Shown piece after piece: positions 56,099 through 64,000 of a stretch of 64,000 nt of DNA. The notes beneath the pieces are model-generated. The model saw only the letters and a list, made by a program, of their open reading frames with translations, did not search any database and was not told the DNA's origin. The DNA is from Levilactobacillus yonginensis. GTDB taxonomy: Bacteria; Bacillota; Bacilli; Lactobacillales; Lactobacillaceae. Within the stretch, counting starts at the first letter, position 1. Each line of letters starts with the position of its first letter. The position numbers and the translations under genes were made by a program. Location of the stretch: assembly GCF_964065165.1 (NCBI RefSeq), contig NZ_OZ061549.1:558001-622000 (forward strand), written 5' to 3'.

Positions 56099-56566
56099 TT
56101 ACTTCACGTTCTTCCAAGAATGATAGTAGGTACCACCATTGGGACTGATCATCACATGGACCTTCTTACCCTTAACCCGTTTCGTCGATAAATAGTTGAA
56201 GTCAGCGTCATCCTGGTTAGCCGAGTAGAATCCAAATATGGCCCGCGTCTTCTTATGTAGTCTTATCTTATCGTGCCGTACGAACAAGTGACCATTTTTC
56301 AGATGCCGCGTCTTCTTCCAAGCCCCTGCGCGCTTATCCTTCTCGTACCAGGTGACCGAATGCTTCTTGACAATCAACTTTCTGTAATGGATATACGGCA
56401 GCTTCCCATACCAAGTCCCGCGCGCCTTAACTGGCGTCGACCGGGAGTACGGTCCCGGAATATTGGTCTTCTCAGCACTGGCCGTCGACGTTACTGCTAA
56501 TGCCAATCCCAACCCCACAAATAACGCTGCGACACCAATCATTAAGTGACTAATTTTTTTCATCAT
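56099..56566 (-). CDS. Small secreted protein, tandem paralog 1
   Basis: The 155-residue protein has a signal sequence (MIGVAALFVGLGLALAVTSTASA, cleavage near residue 31) and a basic beta-rich domain. It shares with the protein at 56598-57062 the segments STPVKARGTWY, VKKHSVTWY and a C-terminal YYHSWKNVK. No enzyme motif is seen. Such small basic secreted proteins are widespread in lactobacilli and of unknown role. Confidence 0.75.
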   Translation of the reverse strand: MMKKISHLMIGVAALFVGLGLALAVTSTASAEKTNIPGPYSRSTPVKARGTWYGKLPYIHYRKLIVKKHSVTWYEKDKRAGAWKKTRHLKNGHLFVRHDKIRLHKKTRAIFGFYSANQDDADFNYLSTKRVKGKKVHVMISPNGGTYYHSWKNVK

Positions 56567-56597
56567 CTAACTTCTCTCCATTCTTTACGTATCTATT

Positions 56598-57062
56598 CTA
56601 TTTGACATTCTTCCAGGCATGGTAGTTCTCACTCCCGTTAGCATCCACCATAACGGGAATCGTCTTACCTTTGACTTTGCGGGTCACTATAAAATGAAAC
56701 GCATTGCCCTTTTCCTTGGCCGCGTAGAACCCAAACATATGTAACGTTGTGGGACCCTCCGTCAAGTTGAAACGATAGACATACAGATGCTTACCACTCA
56801 GCCGCCGCCACCGTTTCCAACTCGCCGACCGCTTGGCCTTGTACGACCAGGTCACGGTATGCTTCTTGACCACCGTCTTGAGGTAGTTCGCGTGCTTGAT
56901 GTGCGTGTACCAAGTTCCCCGCGCCTTGACTGGCGTCGTATGGGTATAAGCGATACCCGGCAACGTCTTAGCCGCTTTAGCCGGGGCTACCGGCGCCACT
57001 GCGAGCACCAGCCCGAGTAGTAGTGCCAATCCCCCACCAAGCTTAAATCTATTCCAATTCAT
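56598..57062 (-). CDS. Small secreted protein, tandem paralog 2
   Basis: The 154-residue protein has a signal sequence (GGGLALLLGLVLAVAPVAPAKA, cleavage near residue 30) and TTPVKARGTWY, VKKHTVTWSY and NYHAWKNVK at the same positions as paralog 1. The two lie 31 bp apart in the same orientation and probably arose by tandem duplication. GAAGGAGACG precedes the ATG. Confidence 0.75.
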   Translation of the reverse strand: MNWNRFKLGGGLALLLGLVLAVAPVAPAKAAKTLPGIAYTHTTPVKARGTWYTHIKHANYLKTVVKKHTVTWSYKAKRSASWKRWRRLSGKHLYVYRFNLTEGPTTLHMFGFYAAKEKGNAFHFIVTRKVKGKTIPVMVDANGSENYHAWKNVK

Positions 57063-57192
57063 GAACCGTCGTCTCCTTCATAACGCTATGTACTGCTGTG
57101 TTGCTAGGCTTACTTGCTTATTATACGCAATTGTCGCGACATAGTTTGACATTTAGACTTTGAAAATTGCAACAATCGCTTATTTTTTTATA

Positions 57193-57225
57193 AAAAAAAC
57201 ACCAGCGCGTAAACGACTGGTGTTT
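57193..57225 (-). terminator. Intrinsic terminator of rplS
   Basis: AACACCAG and CTGGTGTT pair on the minus strand, followed by a run of T. Confidence 0.92.
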
Positions 57226-57235
57226 CTGAATGTTA

Positions 57236-57592
57236 CTAGTTGCGACGGCGTTCTGGAATCCGCGCTGCCTTACCGTTAAGTTCACGGAGGTAGTAGAGCT
57301 TAGCACGACGTACACGACCTTGACGAATAACGTCAATTTTAGCAACACGTGGGGAGTGTAATGGGAAGATCCGTTCCACACCGACACCGTTACTGATCTT
57401 ACGTACAGTGTAAGCTGCTTGGATGCCAGCACCCTTACGCTTGATTACGACACCTTCGAACAATTGGATACGTTCGCGGGTACCTTCGACGATCCGGGCG
57501 TGAACCCGAACAGTGTCTCCGGCACGGAAGTCTGGAACATCGTCCCGTAATTGTTCTTGGTTGATCTTAGCAATTAAATTGTTTTGGCGCAT
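57236..57592 (-). CDS. rplS: Ribosomal protein L19
   Basis: The 118-residue protein (from [20 protein letters not shown]) is the large-subunit protein at the 30S-50S interface. [20 protein letters not shown] and the C-terminal [16 protein letters not shown] stretch match the family. I start at the ATG at 57592; an upstream in-frame start would lengthen it beyond the usual 115-120 residues. It lies downstream of trmD, the conserved order. Confidence 0.96.
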   Translation of the reverse strand: MRQNNLIAKINQEQLRDDVPDFRAGDTVRVHARIVEGTRERIQLFEGVVIKRKGAGIQAAYTVRKISNGVGVERIFPLHSPRVAKIDVIRQGRVRRAKLYYLRELNGKAARIPERRRN

Positions 57593-57704
57593 AATATATT
57601 CTATCCTTTCGCCAACATTCATTCTCAGTTTCGACAGCGGAATGTTGTTTCTGTGGCTAAACAGCCAAAAGTAAGTGTACCATATCCGAAAATGCCTGTA
57701 AAGG

Positions 57705-58484
57705 TTATTTTCTTGACTCCTTCTCAGCAGCCTGCCGTTCTTCCTCTTCGATCCGAACGTCCGCCAGCAAATGCTTCTGCTGCGTCGTGAGTCGCCGGTG
57801 GTCGATCAAATCGGGCCGACGTTGATACGTCCGCCGTAGGGCTTCCTTATCGCGCCATTCGTCGATCTTACCGTGATTTCCACTGATCAACACATCGGGT
57901 ACCTTCATGCCCCGAAAGTCTGCTGGCCGCGTGTATTGCGGGTATTCCAACAGACCTGAGGAGAAGGAATCGCCAGGTGCTGATTCAGAATTACCCAGCA
58001 CACCGGGCAATAACCGCACCGTGGCGTCAATCATGACCATGGAAGCCAATTCGCCCCCGGTCAACACGAAGTCTCCTAAGGAAACCTCATCCGTCACCAG
58101 TGTCCGAATCCGTTCGTCATAGCCTTCGTAGTGGCCACACAGGAAGGTTAAATGTTCCTCGTGGGCAAACTCTTCAGCCACGTGTTGATTGAACGTTACG
58201 CCGGCTGGATCTAACAGAATGACCCGGCCTTTAGGCAGGCCCTCAGCCGCTGCCTGTTCCTCGGTCGCCTTTAAGGCGTCAAAGATGGGTTGCGGTTGGA
58301 GCAACATGCCTGCGCCCCCACCGAATGGGTAATCGTCCACGTTACCGTGCTTGTTCGTCGAGTAATCCCGGAAATTGGTAACGGGCATGGTCAGATGACC
58401 ATTTTCAATGGCTTTTCCCACGATGGAATCGTGCATAGGACCAGAGAACATATCTGGAAATAAGCTTAATACATCGATCCGCAT
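57705..58484 (-). CDS. trmD: tRNA (guanine-N1)-methyltransferase
   Basis: The 259-residue SPOUT-fold enzyme methylates G37 in tRNAs with CNN anticodons, which prevents +1 frameshifting. [13 protein letters not shown] at the start, FGGGAGMLL, and the knot segment [17 protein letters not shown] [15 protein letters not shown] and [16 protein letters not shown] are intact. The start shares one base with the rimM stop, so the two are coupled. Confidence 0.96.
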   Translation of the reverse strand: MRIDVLSLFPDMFSGPMHDSIVGKAIENGHLTMPVTNFRDYSTNKHGNVDDYPFGGGAGMLLQPQPIFDALKATEEQAAAEGLPKGRVILLDPAGVTFNQHVAEEFAHEEHLTFLCGHYEGYDERIRTLVTDEVSLGDFVLTGGELASMVMIDATVRLLPGVLGNSESAPGDSFSSGLLEYPQYTRPADFRGMKVPDVLISGNHGKIDEWRDKEALRRTYQRRPDLIDHRRLTTQQKHLLADVRIEEEERQAAEKESRK

Positions 58485-59002
58485 TACTCGAGTCCCTCCA
58501 TTAATTCAACGATCACTTGACCAGCGTCGAGGTCGACCTTTTTCACAACGTCGTCGATCTTAGGCAGCAACAGATCATCCTTCCCAGGACGTTCAACGAC
58601 CCAAACGTCATTCGCTCCTGGTGATAGGATCTCCTTGATTTCGCCCAACTCTTCACCGTCTTCAGTGACGACCTTAAGGCCCACGATTTGGTGATAGTAG
58701 TATTCTCCGGGTTGTAAGTCAGCGGTTTCTAACTCGTTGTCGGTCACCTTTAACGTGCTCTGTTTGTAAATTTCTACGTCATTGATTGAAGGCTTGCCTT
58801 CAAATCCTAACAGATAAAAGTTCTTATGCTTGCGCATTGTGGCAACCGTCAACGTAACTGGTTTGCTCTGACCCTTTTGAAAGGCGTACAGAGTTGAACC
58901 GACAGCGAACCGGCTCTCAGGGAAGTCCGTGGTCGCAATGACCCGGACCTCGCCCTTGATGCCGTGGGTGTTCACGATGGTTCCCACCGTATAATAAGCC
59001 AT
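58484..59002 (-). CDS. rimM: Ribosome maturation factor RimM
   Basis: The 172-residue protein has the RimM N-terminal beta-barrel ([19 protein letters not shown]) and the C-terminal PRC barrel ([35 protein letters not shown]). It binds S19 in 30S maturation. GGAGG precedes the ATG. The usual operon partner khpA lies 692 bp upstream, with a terminator and two structured elements between, so rimM must have its own promoter in this strain. Confidence 0.95.
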   Translation of the reverse strand: MAYYTVGTIVNTHGIKGEVRVIATTDFPESRFAVGSTLYAFQKGQSKPVTLTVATMRKHKNFYLLGFEGKPSINDVEIYKQSTLKVTDNELETADLQPGEYYYHQIVGLKVVTEDGEELGEIKEILSPGANDVWVVERPGKDDLLLPKIDDVVKKVDLDAGQVIVELMEGLE

Positions 59003-59153
59003 ATGATTGGCCTCCTTCGTCGTTTATTTATCTACAAATGGTACGGACTTAACTCGTCCCACCACGTTTAATTATTTTGAAATACGTTATTTTTTGTTGT
59101 GATCTAAAGCTTGAAACGTTGCAAATACTAATTAGGCAACTCAGTCGTATCCC

Positions 59154-59318
59154 TCGCCTTACCGGCCGCCAGATATAGACTGGAACGGCGCGGACACAAC
59201 TTGAAGCCTCGAAAAAAACGAGTCTCCAAGCTTGACCTTCTACTAGGCCGGCAAGAAAACGCCAACCAAGTAGAACGACGCACCTGAGTCCATATCTGGC
59301 GACCTCTTGGCTTATACA
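59154..59318 (-). repeat. Family B structured element
   Basis: The ends are GCCTTACCGGCCGCCAGATA and TATCTGGCGACCTCTTGGCTT. Internal stems match the 15.9-kb copy in place, with changed bases on both arms (CTTGGAGACTCG/CGAGGCTTCAAG is kept). The next 95 bp also recur beside the copy at 3 kb. It lies between khpA and rimM. Confidence 0.8.
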
Positions 59319-59469
59319 ATGTCGCGCTGACAACTAAGATTGCCCACAAAGACTGTTGTCAGTTAGCCCCTGAAGAGTCGTGCACATATTCACGCTAAAC
59401 CACAATCAAGATCCGAGATGACTCAGGATGTAGTCAGCTGCAACCCTCATCAACAATTACCATCAATCT

Positions 59470-59648
59470 GAGCCGAAGGTGGCCAGGGATGGTGCCAACT
59501 GTGAAAACGGCGTTGGCTAGCGTTTTTTGCTAGCCTAGGCCGTGGGCGTCTTTTCAGACACGTGGGCTGCGTGGCTAAAAAGCGAGCGAGAAGCCCGTTC
59601 TTTGGCTGAAGCGTTCCCACAGTAGGCACCGCCCCTGGCCGCCGGAGA
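59470..59648 (+). repeat. Structured intergenic element, family A
   Basis: Outer arms GGTGGCCAGGGATGGTGCC and GGCACCGCCCCTGGCCGCC pair. Inside are ACGGCGTTGGCTAGCG with GCTAGCCTAGGCCGT, the hairpin CTTTTCAGACACG/CGTGGCTAAAAAG (varied compared with other A copies), AAGCCCGTTCTTTGGCT and GCGTTCCCACAG. It is on the strand opposite to the ribosomal genes. Confidence 0.85.
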
Positions 59649-59666
59649 ACGCCAACTTGATGGTAC

Positions 59667-59702
59667 AAAAAAACTCGAGGAAACGTTGCCGCCTCACTCG
59701 AG
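59667..59702 (-). terminator. Intrinsic terminator at the end of khpA
   Basis: CTCGAG arms (59697-59702 and 59674-59679) pair around GTGAGGCGGCAACGTTTC-type loop, followed by TTTTTTTG on the minus strand. It overlaps the khpA stop and would end the rpsP-khpA transcript. Confidence 0.75.
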
Positions 59703-59954
59703 AGTCTTTGTCGGGCGGTCATCAATGATGAGTCGCACCCGTTTATTACCTTGCACACGGACGCTGTAGACGATCGTACGAATCGCCTGCGCCACGCGGC
59801 CTTGTTTACCGATTACCCGTCCGACGTCATCAGGGTTCACGGCTAACCGATATTCGTAGAACCGTTCCGTCTCGACTGGCGTTATCACCAAGTCTTCCGG
59901 ATGTTCAACGAGTGGGCTAACAATTGCTAGAATTAATGCCTTAAAATCGGTCAT
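59694..59954 (-). CDS. khpA: KH-domain RNA-binding protein KhpA
   Basis: The 86-residue protein is one KH domain. The RNA-binding loop is GKQG in GRVIGKQGRVAQAIRT near residue 48. With its partner KhpB it controls cell division and elongation in streptococci and lactobacilli. It lies ten bases behind rpsP. The ribosome binding site is weak, so translational coupling with rpsP is likely. Confidence 0.93.
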   Translation of the reverse strand: MTDFKALILAIVSPLVEHPEDLVITPVETERFYEYRLAVNPDDVGRVIGKQGRVAQAIRTIVYSVRVQGNKRVRLIIDDRPTKTLE

Positions 59955-59963
59955 CGCTAATCA

Positions 59964-60239
59964 CTACTTCTTAGTGTACTTAGCTTCGTGGTATTGCTTC
60001 ATGATACCCGCGTTAGAAAGTAAAGTCTTAACCGTATCTGAAGGTTGAGCACCGTTGTTCAACCAGTTCATGATAGATTCTTCCTTCAACGTGATTGAAG
60101 CTGGTTGGGTAACTGGATTGTACGTTCCAACTTGTTCGATGAAACGACCGTCACGAGGGCTCCGTGAATCGGCAACCACAATCCGGTAGAATGGGCGCTT
60201 CTTTGAACCCATCCGCTTTAAACGAATCTTAACTGACAT
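59964..60239 (-). CDS. rpsP: Ribosomal protein S16
   Basis: The 91-residue small-subunit protein starts [20 protein letters not shown] and is complete. AGGAGG precedes the start. It is the first gene of the rpsP-khpA transcript; ffh, often upstream in Firmicutes, is absent here and a different gene set lies upstream. Confidence 0.97.
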   Translation of the reverse strand: MSVKIRLKRMGSKKRPFYRIVVADSRSPRDGRFIEQVGTYNPVTQPASITLKEESIMNWLNNGAQPSDTVKTLLSNAGIMKQYHEAKYTKK

Positions 60240-60326
60240 GTAGACACCTCCTGTATTTCTTTCAACGAATAATAATATACCAGTTTATAGATATGATGTA
60301 AAGGGTTTTTTCTTTACACCTTGAAA

Positions 60327-60623
60327 TTAATCAAAATCCTGGCGTAACCAAGCCACATCATCGGTCGTTAAGAACTGCCGATTTACCGCGATCCATTTCT
60401 GCACGGACCCATAATCGTCAAAATCTAGTCCCATTTCAGATGGCTCAACCGCCTGCAGGTCCCGGGCAAAGGTCAGGTCGGCCACGGTAATTGGCGCTTG
60501 AAAGAGTGGATTCTCTTCAGCCCGCGCCGCCCATTCACCATCCAAGATGGCCCGGGCGTTGCGGTAGGCCGCCGTTTGCTTAATGACCGCTCGCAATTCA
60601 AATGCCGTTAAAGTCTGCCTCAT
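60327..60623 (-). CDS. Small cytoplasmic protein coupled to the VWA gene
   Basis: The 98-residue protein (from MRQTLTAFELRAVIKQTA) is mostly helical and acidic (EPSEMGLDFDDYGSVQKWIAVN). Its ATG overlaps the stop of the VWA gene (ATGA) and has GGAGG upstream in that gene, so translation is coupled. No family is recognised. It is probably a partner of the MoxR/VWA pair, from context only. Confidence 0.7.
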   Translation of the reverse strand: MRQTLTAFELRAVIKQTAAYRNARAILDGEWAARAEENPLFQAPITVADLTFARDLQAVEPSEMGLDFDDYGSVQKWIAVNRQFLTTDDVAWLRQDFD

Positions 60624-61933
60624 TTCTGCCTCCTTAACCGTTGCCACTGTGGATCAGCCGCTAAACTCACGACCGTTCCCGGTGCTTGTTGCACCGAGAA
60701 TTGGCTAACTGGGCTCGTCAATAACCACACCAGTGTCGCGGGCAATGTCGGTCGCAATTTTTTCTCTCCATAGCCGTCCGTCAAAATAATCACCAGTTGT
60801 CCCACATTTCCCGCCATAATTCGGGGCAATGCATCCAAAACTGCTTGAAATCGGGTGCCACCCCCACCCGTCCGGATTAGCCGCTGTGGGCGCCTCTCCA
60901 GCGTAAAACTGTGGGTGAGGTCAACAACCGTATCAAACGGGTAGACGGTCACCTGAGCCGGGTAAACAGCCAACAGTGACGTCAATTGACCTAATAGGTA
61001 GCTAACCTCCCGATTGCCCATGGAACCGGACTCGTCCACAAAGACGGCGACCTTGCGCCACGTCTGAACGATTTCTCCGGGCAGCTCCATCCGCATCGGT
61101 TGGCGACGATTGAACCGACCGTACGCCGGTTGCCGGCCTGCTGGAACCTGTCCCAGCCCCCGCTTCAATAAGCTCCGCCAATCCAACGGCTGGGCAGCCA
61201 CAATGGGCGTCAGTGCCGCTCGAATACTACCAGGCAACGTTCCCCGCTGCTTCGCGGACAGGGCCGCGTTGGCACTCTGAAAGAGGTCTGAACGCCACTG
61301 TTCCCTGGTAGCAGCATCTTGATCAGCAGCCGCTGACCAGCCCGTGTGACCATCCTGAACCGGTAGCTCTGGCAAATGACCCGGGCCACCGGTGGCTAAC
61401 TGCTGGTCGGTAGCCCGTTGGTCAGCTTGCCACGTCCGCAACTGTCGCAAGTAAACGGCTGAATCCTGTTGCGGGGCAACGGGTTGACCCATAACCGCTG
61501 CCAATCGACGACTGGTCACCGCCTGAGCGGGTAGATCAGTCAAATAGTCATTGACCGCTGCATCCGTGGCCCAACGAACCAACCCGGCCTGTGCGGGTGT
61601 CCGAACGGCTTGGGCGTAACGGGTTGGATGTTGCCACAACAGGTGCAACACGGTATGCCGAAGCATTGCCAGCCACTGTGCCCCCGTCCAATCGGTCTGG
61701 GTAACAGCTGTGGTACTCACAGTCACTTGCCATTCCACAGGTGTCGCCGTTAATGCGATGGGCGTAGCGCCTACTCCTAATCGCAAACTAAGTCGGCTGA
61801 GTGCCCGCCCATAGAAAGAATCGTGTTGCAAGAGATACATCACCGAATCGCGGTAAAGGACCCGCGTGGCAGCTACCGCCTCTTCACCGGCGGCCCGCCG
61901 TACGCGTTCTAAGTCTTGCGTCAAACTGATCAT
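60620..61933 (-). CDS. VWA-domain protein with degenerate metallopeptidase-like N-terminus
   Basis: The 437-residue protein has an N-terminal region of the DUF2201/putative metallopeptidase type and a C-terminal von Willebrand A domain with the MIDAS motif DESGSM at residues 300-305. The family's HExxH stretch reads HTVLHLLWQH at 93-102, with Thr in place of the catalytic Glu, so peptidase activity is unlikely. VWA proteins paired with MoxR ATPases act in assembling or inserting cofactors into partner complexes. It follows the MoxR gene by three bases. Confidence 0.85.
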   Translation of the reverse strand: MISLTQDLERVRRAAGEEAVAATRVLYRDSVMYLLQHDSFYGRALSRLSLRLGVGATPIALTATPVEWQVTVSTTAVTQTDWTGAQWLAMLRHTVLHLLWQHPTRYAQAVRTPAQAGLVRWATDAAVNDYLTDLPAQAVTSRRLAAVMGQPVAPQQDSAVYLRQLRTWQADQRATDQQLATGGPGHLPELPVQDGHTGWSAAADQDAATREQWRSDLFQSANAALSAKQRGTLPGSIRAALTPIVAAQPLDWRSLLKRGLGQVPAGRQPAYGRFNRRQPMRMELPGEIVQTWRKVAVFVDESGSMGNREVSYLLGQLTSLLAVYPAQVTVYPFDTVVDLTHSFTLERRPQRLIRTGGGGTRFQAVLDALPRIMAGNVGQLVIILTDGYGEKKLRPTLPATLVWLLTSPVSQFSVQQAPGTVVSLAADPQWQRLRRQK

Positions 61934-61936
61934 GGT

Positions 61937-63112
61937 CTACACCTCGATTTGACTACCGCGCAACCCAATCTGTGTCAGTAAGCCATACAGCTGAGCCACC
62001 CCAGGACGAGCGGTCTGAACCGCTGCCAAGTTTTCCAATAAGTCCGCTTGATCTGCCATGGTCTGCGCAATTGCAAACTGTCCATCGGCTGGGCAAACGG
62101 CTAACAGGTCCGCAAACCGCTGACCATTTTCGTTACTAGTCAATGGCCACTCACCGGCCTGCAGACAGTTTTGCAAAATCTGTTGCTGCTGCGCCGCTGA
62201 AAGAGTCTCCATCGTCGTCACCGCATCTGGCAGGCTCATCGCCTGCTCGACTGTGAGACCCGGTCGGTGTTGCGTCAAGAACCCAGCAAAAGCCGTGCCG
62301 ACCGTCATGCCCAAATTTCCCTGCATGATGGCCGCCACGACTGCTGACTGACTAAAGAGATGCTGTGCGTCAAGTTCCTGCACCGCCCGTGACACCCGTT
62401 CCCAGGCTCGGGGGGTGGGTTGTAGATCATCGTCGCCGGCATTATCCACGCCCACTACGTGTAGGTCCGCCGGATTTTCGGTTAGATACTGGGTGACCAG
62501 TGGGGTAATGCGTGGCTGACCAGCAACCACCGTCTTCGCCCACTGCAGCCAAGAAACCGTATCAGCCTGAAGGACCAGACGTGTCGTCCGGTCGGCAATG
62601 GCCGCATCGCCAGGGGTGACCCCGTAGTGGCTTTGCGTAAAACCAGCCATCGTGGCATCCGGATTTTCAGCTAGAATCAGGTGCACTTGTTCGGGCAATT
62701 TCAGCGTATTGATCTGCCGTTGCAAAACCAAGTTCATCAGCTCACTCTGAACGGCCTGCGACCCCCGGTTGAATTCATCTAAAAACCAGATGATTTCCTG
62801 CTGCGGGTGGGCTTCAGCGTAACGGATCATGGCTACCAACGTGTGTGAATATCCAAACCGCACGTCAGCTAGTGAGCCGTACTGAGCCGTTTGCACGAAG
62901 GAATCGGCGGTCAATGGGGGTACTGGAATCACCAGGTCCCCCTTTTCCACCAAACTAACAACCGTCGTGAAAAGCTTTGCCTGACGTTGGGCCGCTAAGT
63001 CGGCCACTAACGCAGACTTACCAATACCGGCCTCGCCCACAATGGTTGGCACACTACCACTTGCTAAGATTACCTGAGTTGCCTGTAAACAGGCCTGATA
63101 AGTCAATGCCAC
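61937..63112 (-). CDS. MoxR-type AAA+ ATPase
   Basis: The 391-residue protein has the Walker A loop GEAGIGKSALVADLA and Walker B IIWFLDEFNRGSQAVQ; LILAENPDATMAGF carries sensor 1. It is the chaperone-like partner of the VWA protein encoded just downstream. I start at the GTG at 63112, eight bases after AAGGAG; an upstream in-frame TTG overlaps that site. The C-terminal half is divergent and may contact the partner. Confidence 0.88.
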   Translation of the reverse strand: MALTYQACLQATQVILASGSVPTIVGEAGIGKSALVADLAAQRQAKLFTTVVSLVEKGDLVIPVPPLTADSFVQTAQYGSLADVRFGYSHTLVAMIRYAEAHPQQEIIWFLDEFNRGSQAVQSELMNLVLQRQINTLKLPEQVHLILAENPDATMAGFTQSHYGVTPGDAAIADRTTRLVLQADTVSWLQWAKTVVAGQPRITPLVTQYLTENPADLHVVGVDNAGDDDLQPTPRAWERVSRAVQELDAQHLFSQSAVVAAIMQGNLGMTVGTAFAGFLTQHRPGLTVEQAMSLPDAVTTMETLSAAQQQQILQNCLQAGEWPLTSNENGQRFADLLAVCPADGQFAIAQTMADQADLLENLAAVQTARPGVAQLYGLLTQIGLRGSQIEV

Positions 63113-63143
63113 CCGAATCACTCCTTCCAAATAACGCGATGCT

Positions 63144-64000
63144 TTATTTTAACACGCGCCGTTGGAAGAATTTAACGATTTCCACAATAACGATCATCAT
63201 GAACGAAGCCAAAAGGACAATTCCCCATTGGAAGCCATCCAGATGAGCAACGTGGAACATGCTGTTTAAGCCTGGTACCAGAATGGTCATCGCTAACAGT
63301 GCAAAGGCAATCACAATGGCCCAGTTGAAGAATTTATTCTTAAACAAACCAACCGTGAAAATGGACCCGTGAATCGACTTAGAGTTAAATGCGTGAAATA
63401 GTTGAATCAACCCTAACGTTGCGAAGGCCATGGTCAAGGCATCGGCATGGGCCAATTGCGTTGCCTGATGCACGGGGTAGGTAATGGCTAACCAGTAGAC
63501 ACCTAACGTAATGGCCCCTTCCAGCAGGCCCTGGTAGACGATACCTCCGAAGACCCCACCGGAGAAGAAGTTCGACTGCCGACCTCGTGGCTTTTGCTGC
63601 ATAATATTCTTTTCCATGGGTTCGACCCCTAAGGCAATCGCTGGTAACGTGTCGGTCACCAGGTTGATCCACAGAATATGCACGGGCGCTAAGATCTGCC
63701 AACCTAGCATGGTCATCATGAACAGTGTCAGTACTTCCCCCAGGTTGGCGGAAAGCAGGTACTGAATGGCCTTCTGAATGTTAGCAAACACTTTTCGGCC
63801 TTCCTCAACCGCCACCACAATGGTAGAGAAGTTGTCATCGGCCAGAACCATGTCGCTGGCCCCCTTGGAAACTTCGGTCCCGGTAATTCCCATCCCGATA
63901 CCAATATCGGCAGCCTTCAGGGCGGGAGCATCGTTGACCCCATCTCCAGTCATGGCAACGACCTTGCCCCGCTTCTGCCAGGCATTGACGATGCGGACCT
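63144..64000 (-). CDS. P-type cation-transporting ATPase, C-terminal part
   Basis: The gene runs off the right edge; about 285 residues are seen. MTGDGVNDAPALKAADIGIG is the hinge motif of P-type ATPases, and the rest has about six membrane helices with the PMM4 to PMM6 arrangement (LSANLGEVLTLFMMTMLGW, HILWINLVTDTLPAIALGVEP) typical of calcium-type (P2) pumps. Specificity for calcium or another cation cannot be settled from this part. The stop lies 31 bp upstream of the MoxR start. Confidence 0.92.
   Translation of the reverse strand, partial: VRIVNAWQKRGKVVAMTGDGVNDAPALKAADIGIGMGITGTEVSKGASDMVLADDNFSTIVVAVEEGRKVFANIQKAIQYLLSANLGEVLTLFMMTMLGWQILAPVHILWINLVTDTLPAIALGVEPMEKNIMQQKPRGRQSNFFSGGVFGGIVYQGLLEGAITLGVYWLAITYPVHQATQLAHADALTMAFATLGLIQLFHAFNSKSIHGSIFTVGLFKNKFFNWAIVIAFALLAMTILVPGLNSMFHVAHLDGFQWGIVLLASFMMIVIVEIVKFFQRRVLK

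Overview
The window looks like the chromosome of a lactic acid bacterium of the family Lactobacillaceae. The brevis-group or a relative is my best guess; I cannot fix the species. The reasons are the Gram-positive gene orders rlmL-rnpB-gpsB-ypsA-recU-ponA, dinG-ypmB-aspB-dnaD and rpsP-khpA-rimM-trmD-rplS, a four-gene mevalonate operon, a type B RNase P RNA, strong Shine-Dalgarno sequences and a moderate GC content. The right edge cuts through a P-type ATPase gene. I saw no tRNA, rRNA, CRISPR array or prophage.

Layout: 0.4-5.1 kb holds small membrane genes, a Nudix hydrolase with an acyltransferase-3 protein, and amtB behind a GlnR-type operator. 5.1-12.1 kb holds rlmL, the RNase P RNA, gpsB and ypsA, facing recU-ponA across a gene-free kilobase. 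12.3-15.7 kb holds a secreted protein and an oxidoreductase/MerR divergent pair. 16.3-21.7 kb is dnaD, aspB, ypmB and dinG. 22.8-26.9 kb is mvk-mvaD-mvaK2-fni, which makes isopentenyl and dimethylallyl diphosphate from mevalonate. 27-36 kb holds rsmF, a HAD phosphatase, glpK, a tautomerase, a YitT protein, a C69 dipeptidase and an APC permease. 36.2-47.6 kb is accessory: two identical IS3-family copies in opposite orientation, one of them splitting a sugar O-acetyltransferase gene, around a set of oxidoreductases. Three genes of this set share a MerR-type promoter with a 19-bp spacer. 47.9-57 kb holds kup, an IS110-family element, a class-A-like serine hydrolase and several secreted or membrane proteins found mainly in lactobacilli. 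57.2-60.2 kb is the ribosomal/tRNA-modification cluster. 60.3-63.1 kb is a MoxR/VWA pair with a small partner.

The most unusual feature is a family of about a dozen intergenic elements, 140-190 bp long. Nine of them (families A, C and D and one outlier) fold into a closed multi-branch structure. Their outer stems differ in sequence but stay complementary, while an internal segment resembling AAGACCGCYC..CGGCTT and a segment resembling GTCCCCACAG are kept. A related family (B) has diverged, and one B copy lies inside an A copy between 5-bp direct repeats. They fill the large gene-free gaps, and two of them separate khpA from rimM. I read them as an undescribed or poorly described structured RNA or small mobile element family.

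Other points worth following are the local MerR regulon, the IS3 hairpin that hides the transposase Shine-Dalgarno, and a candidate bridge RNA upstream of the IS110 transposase.
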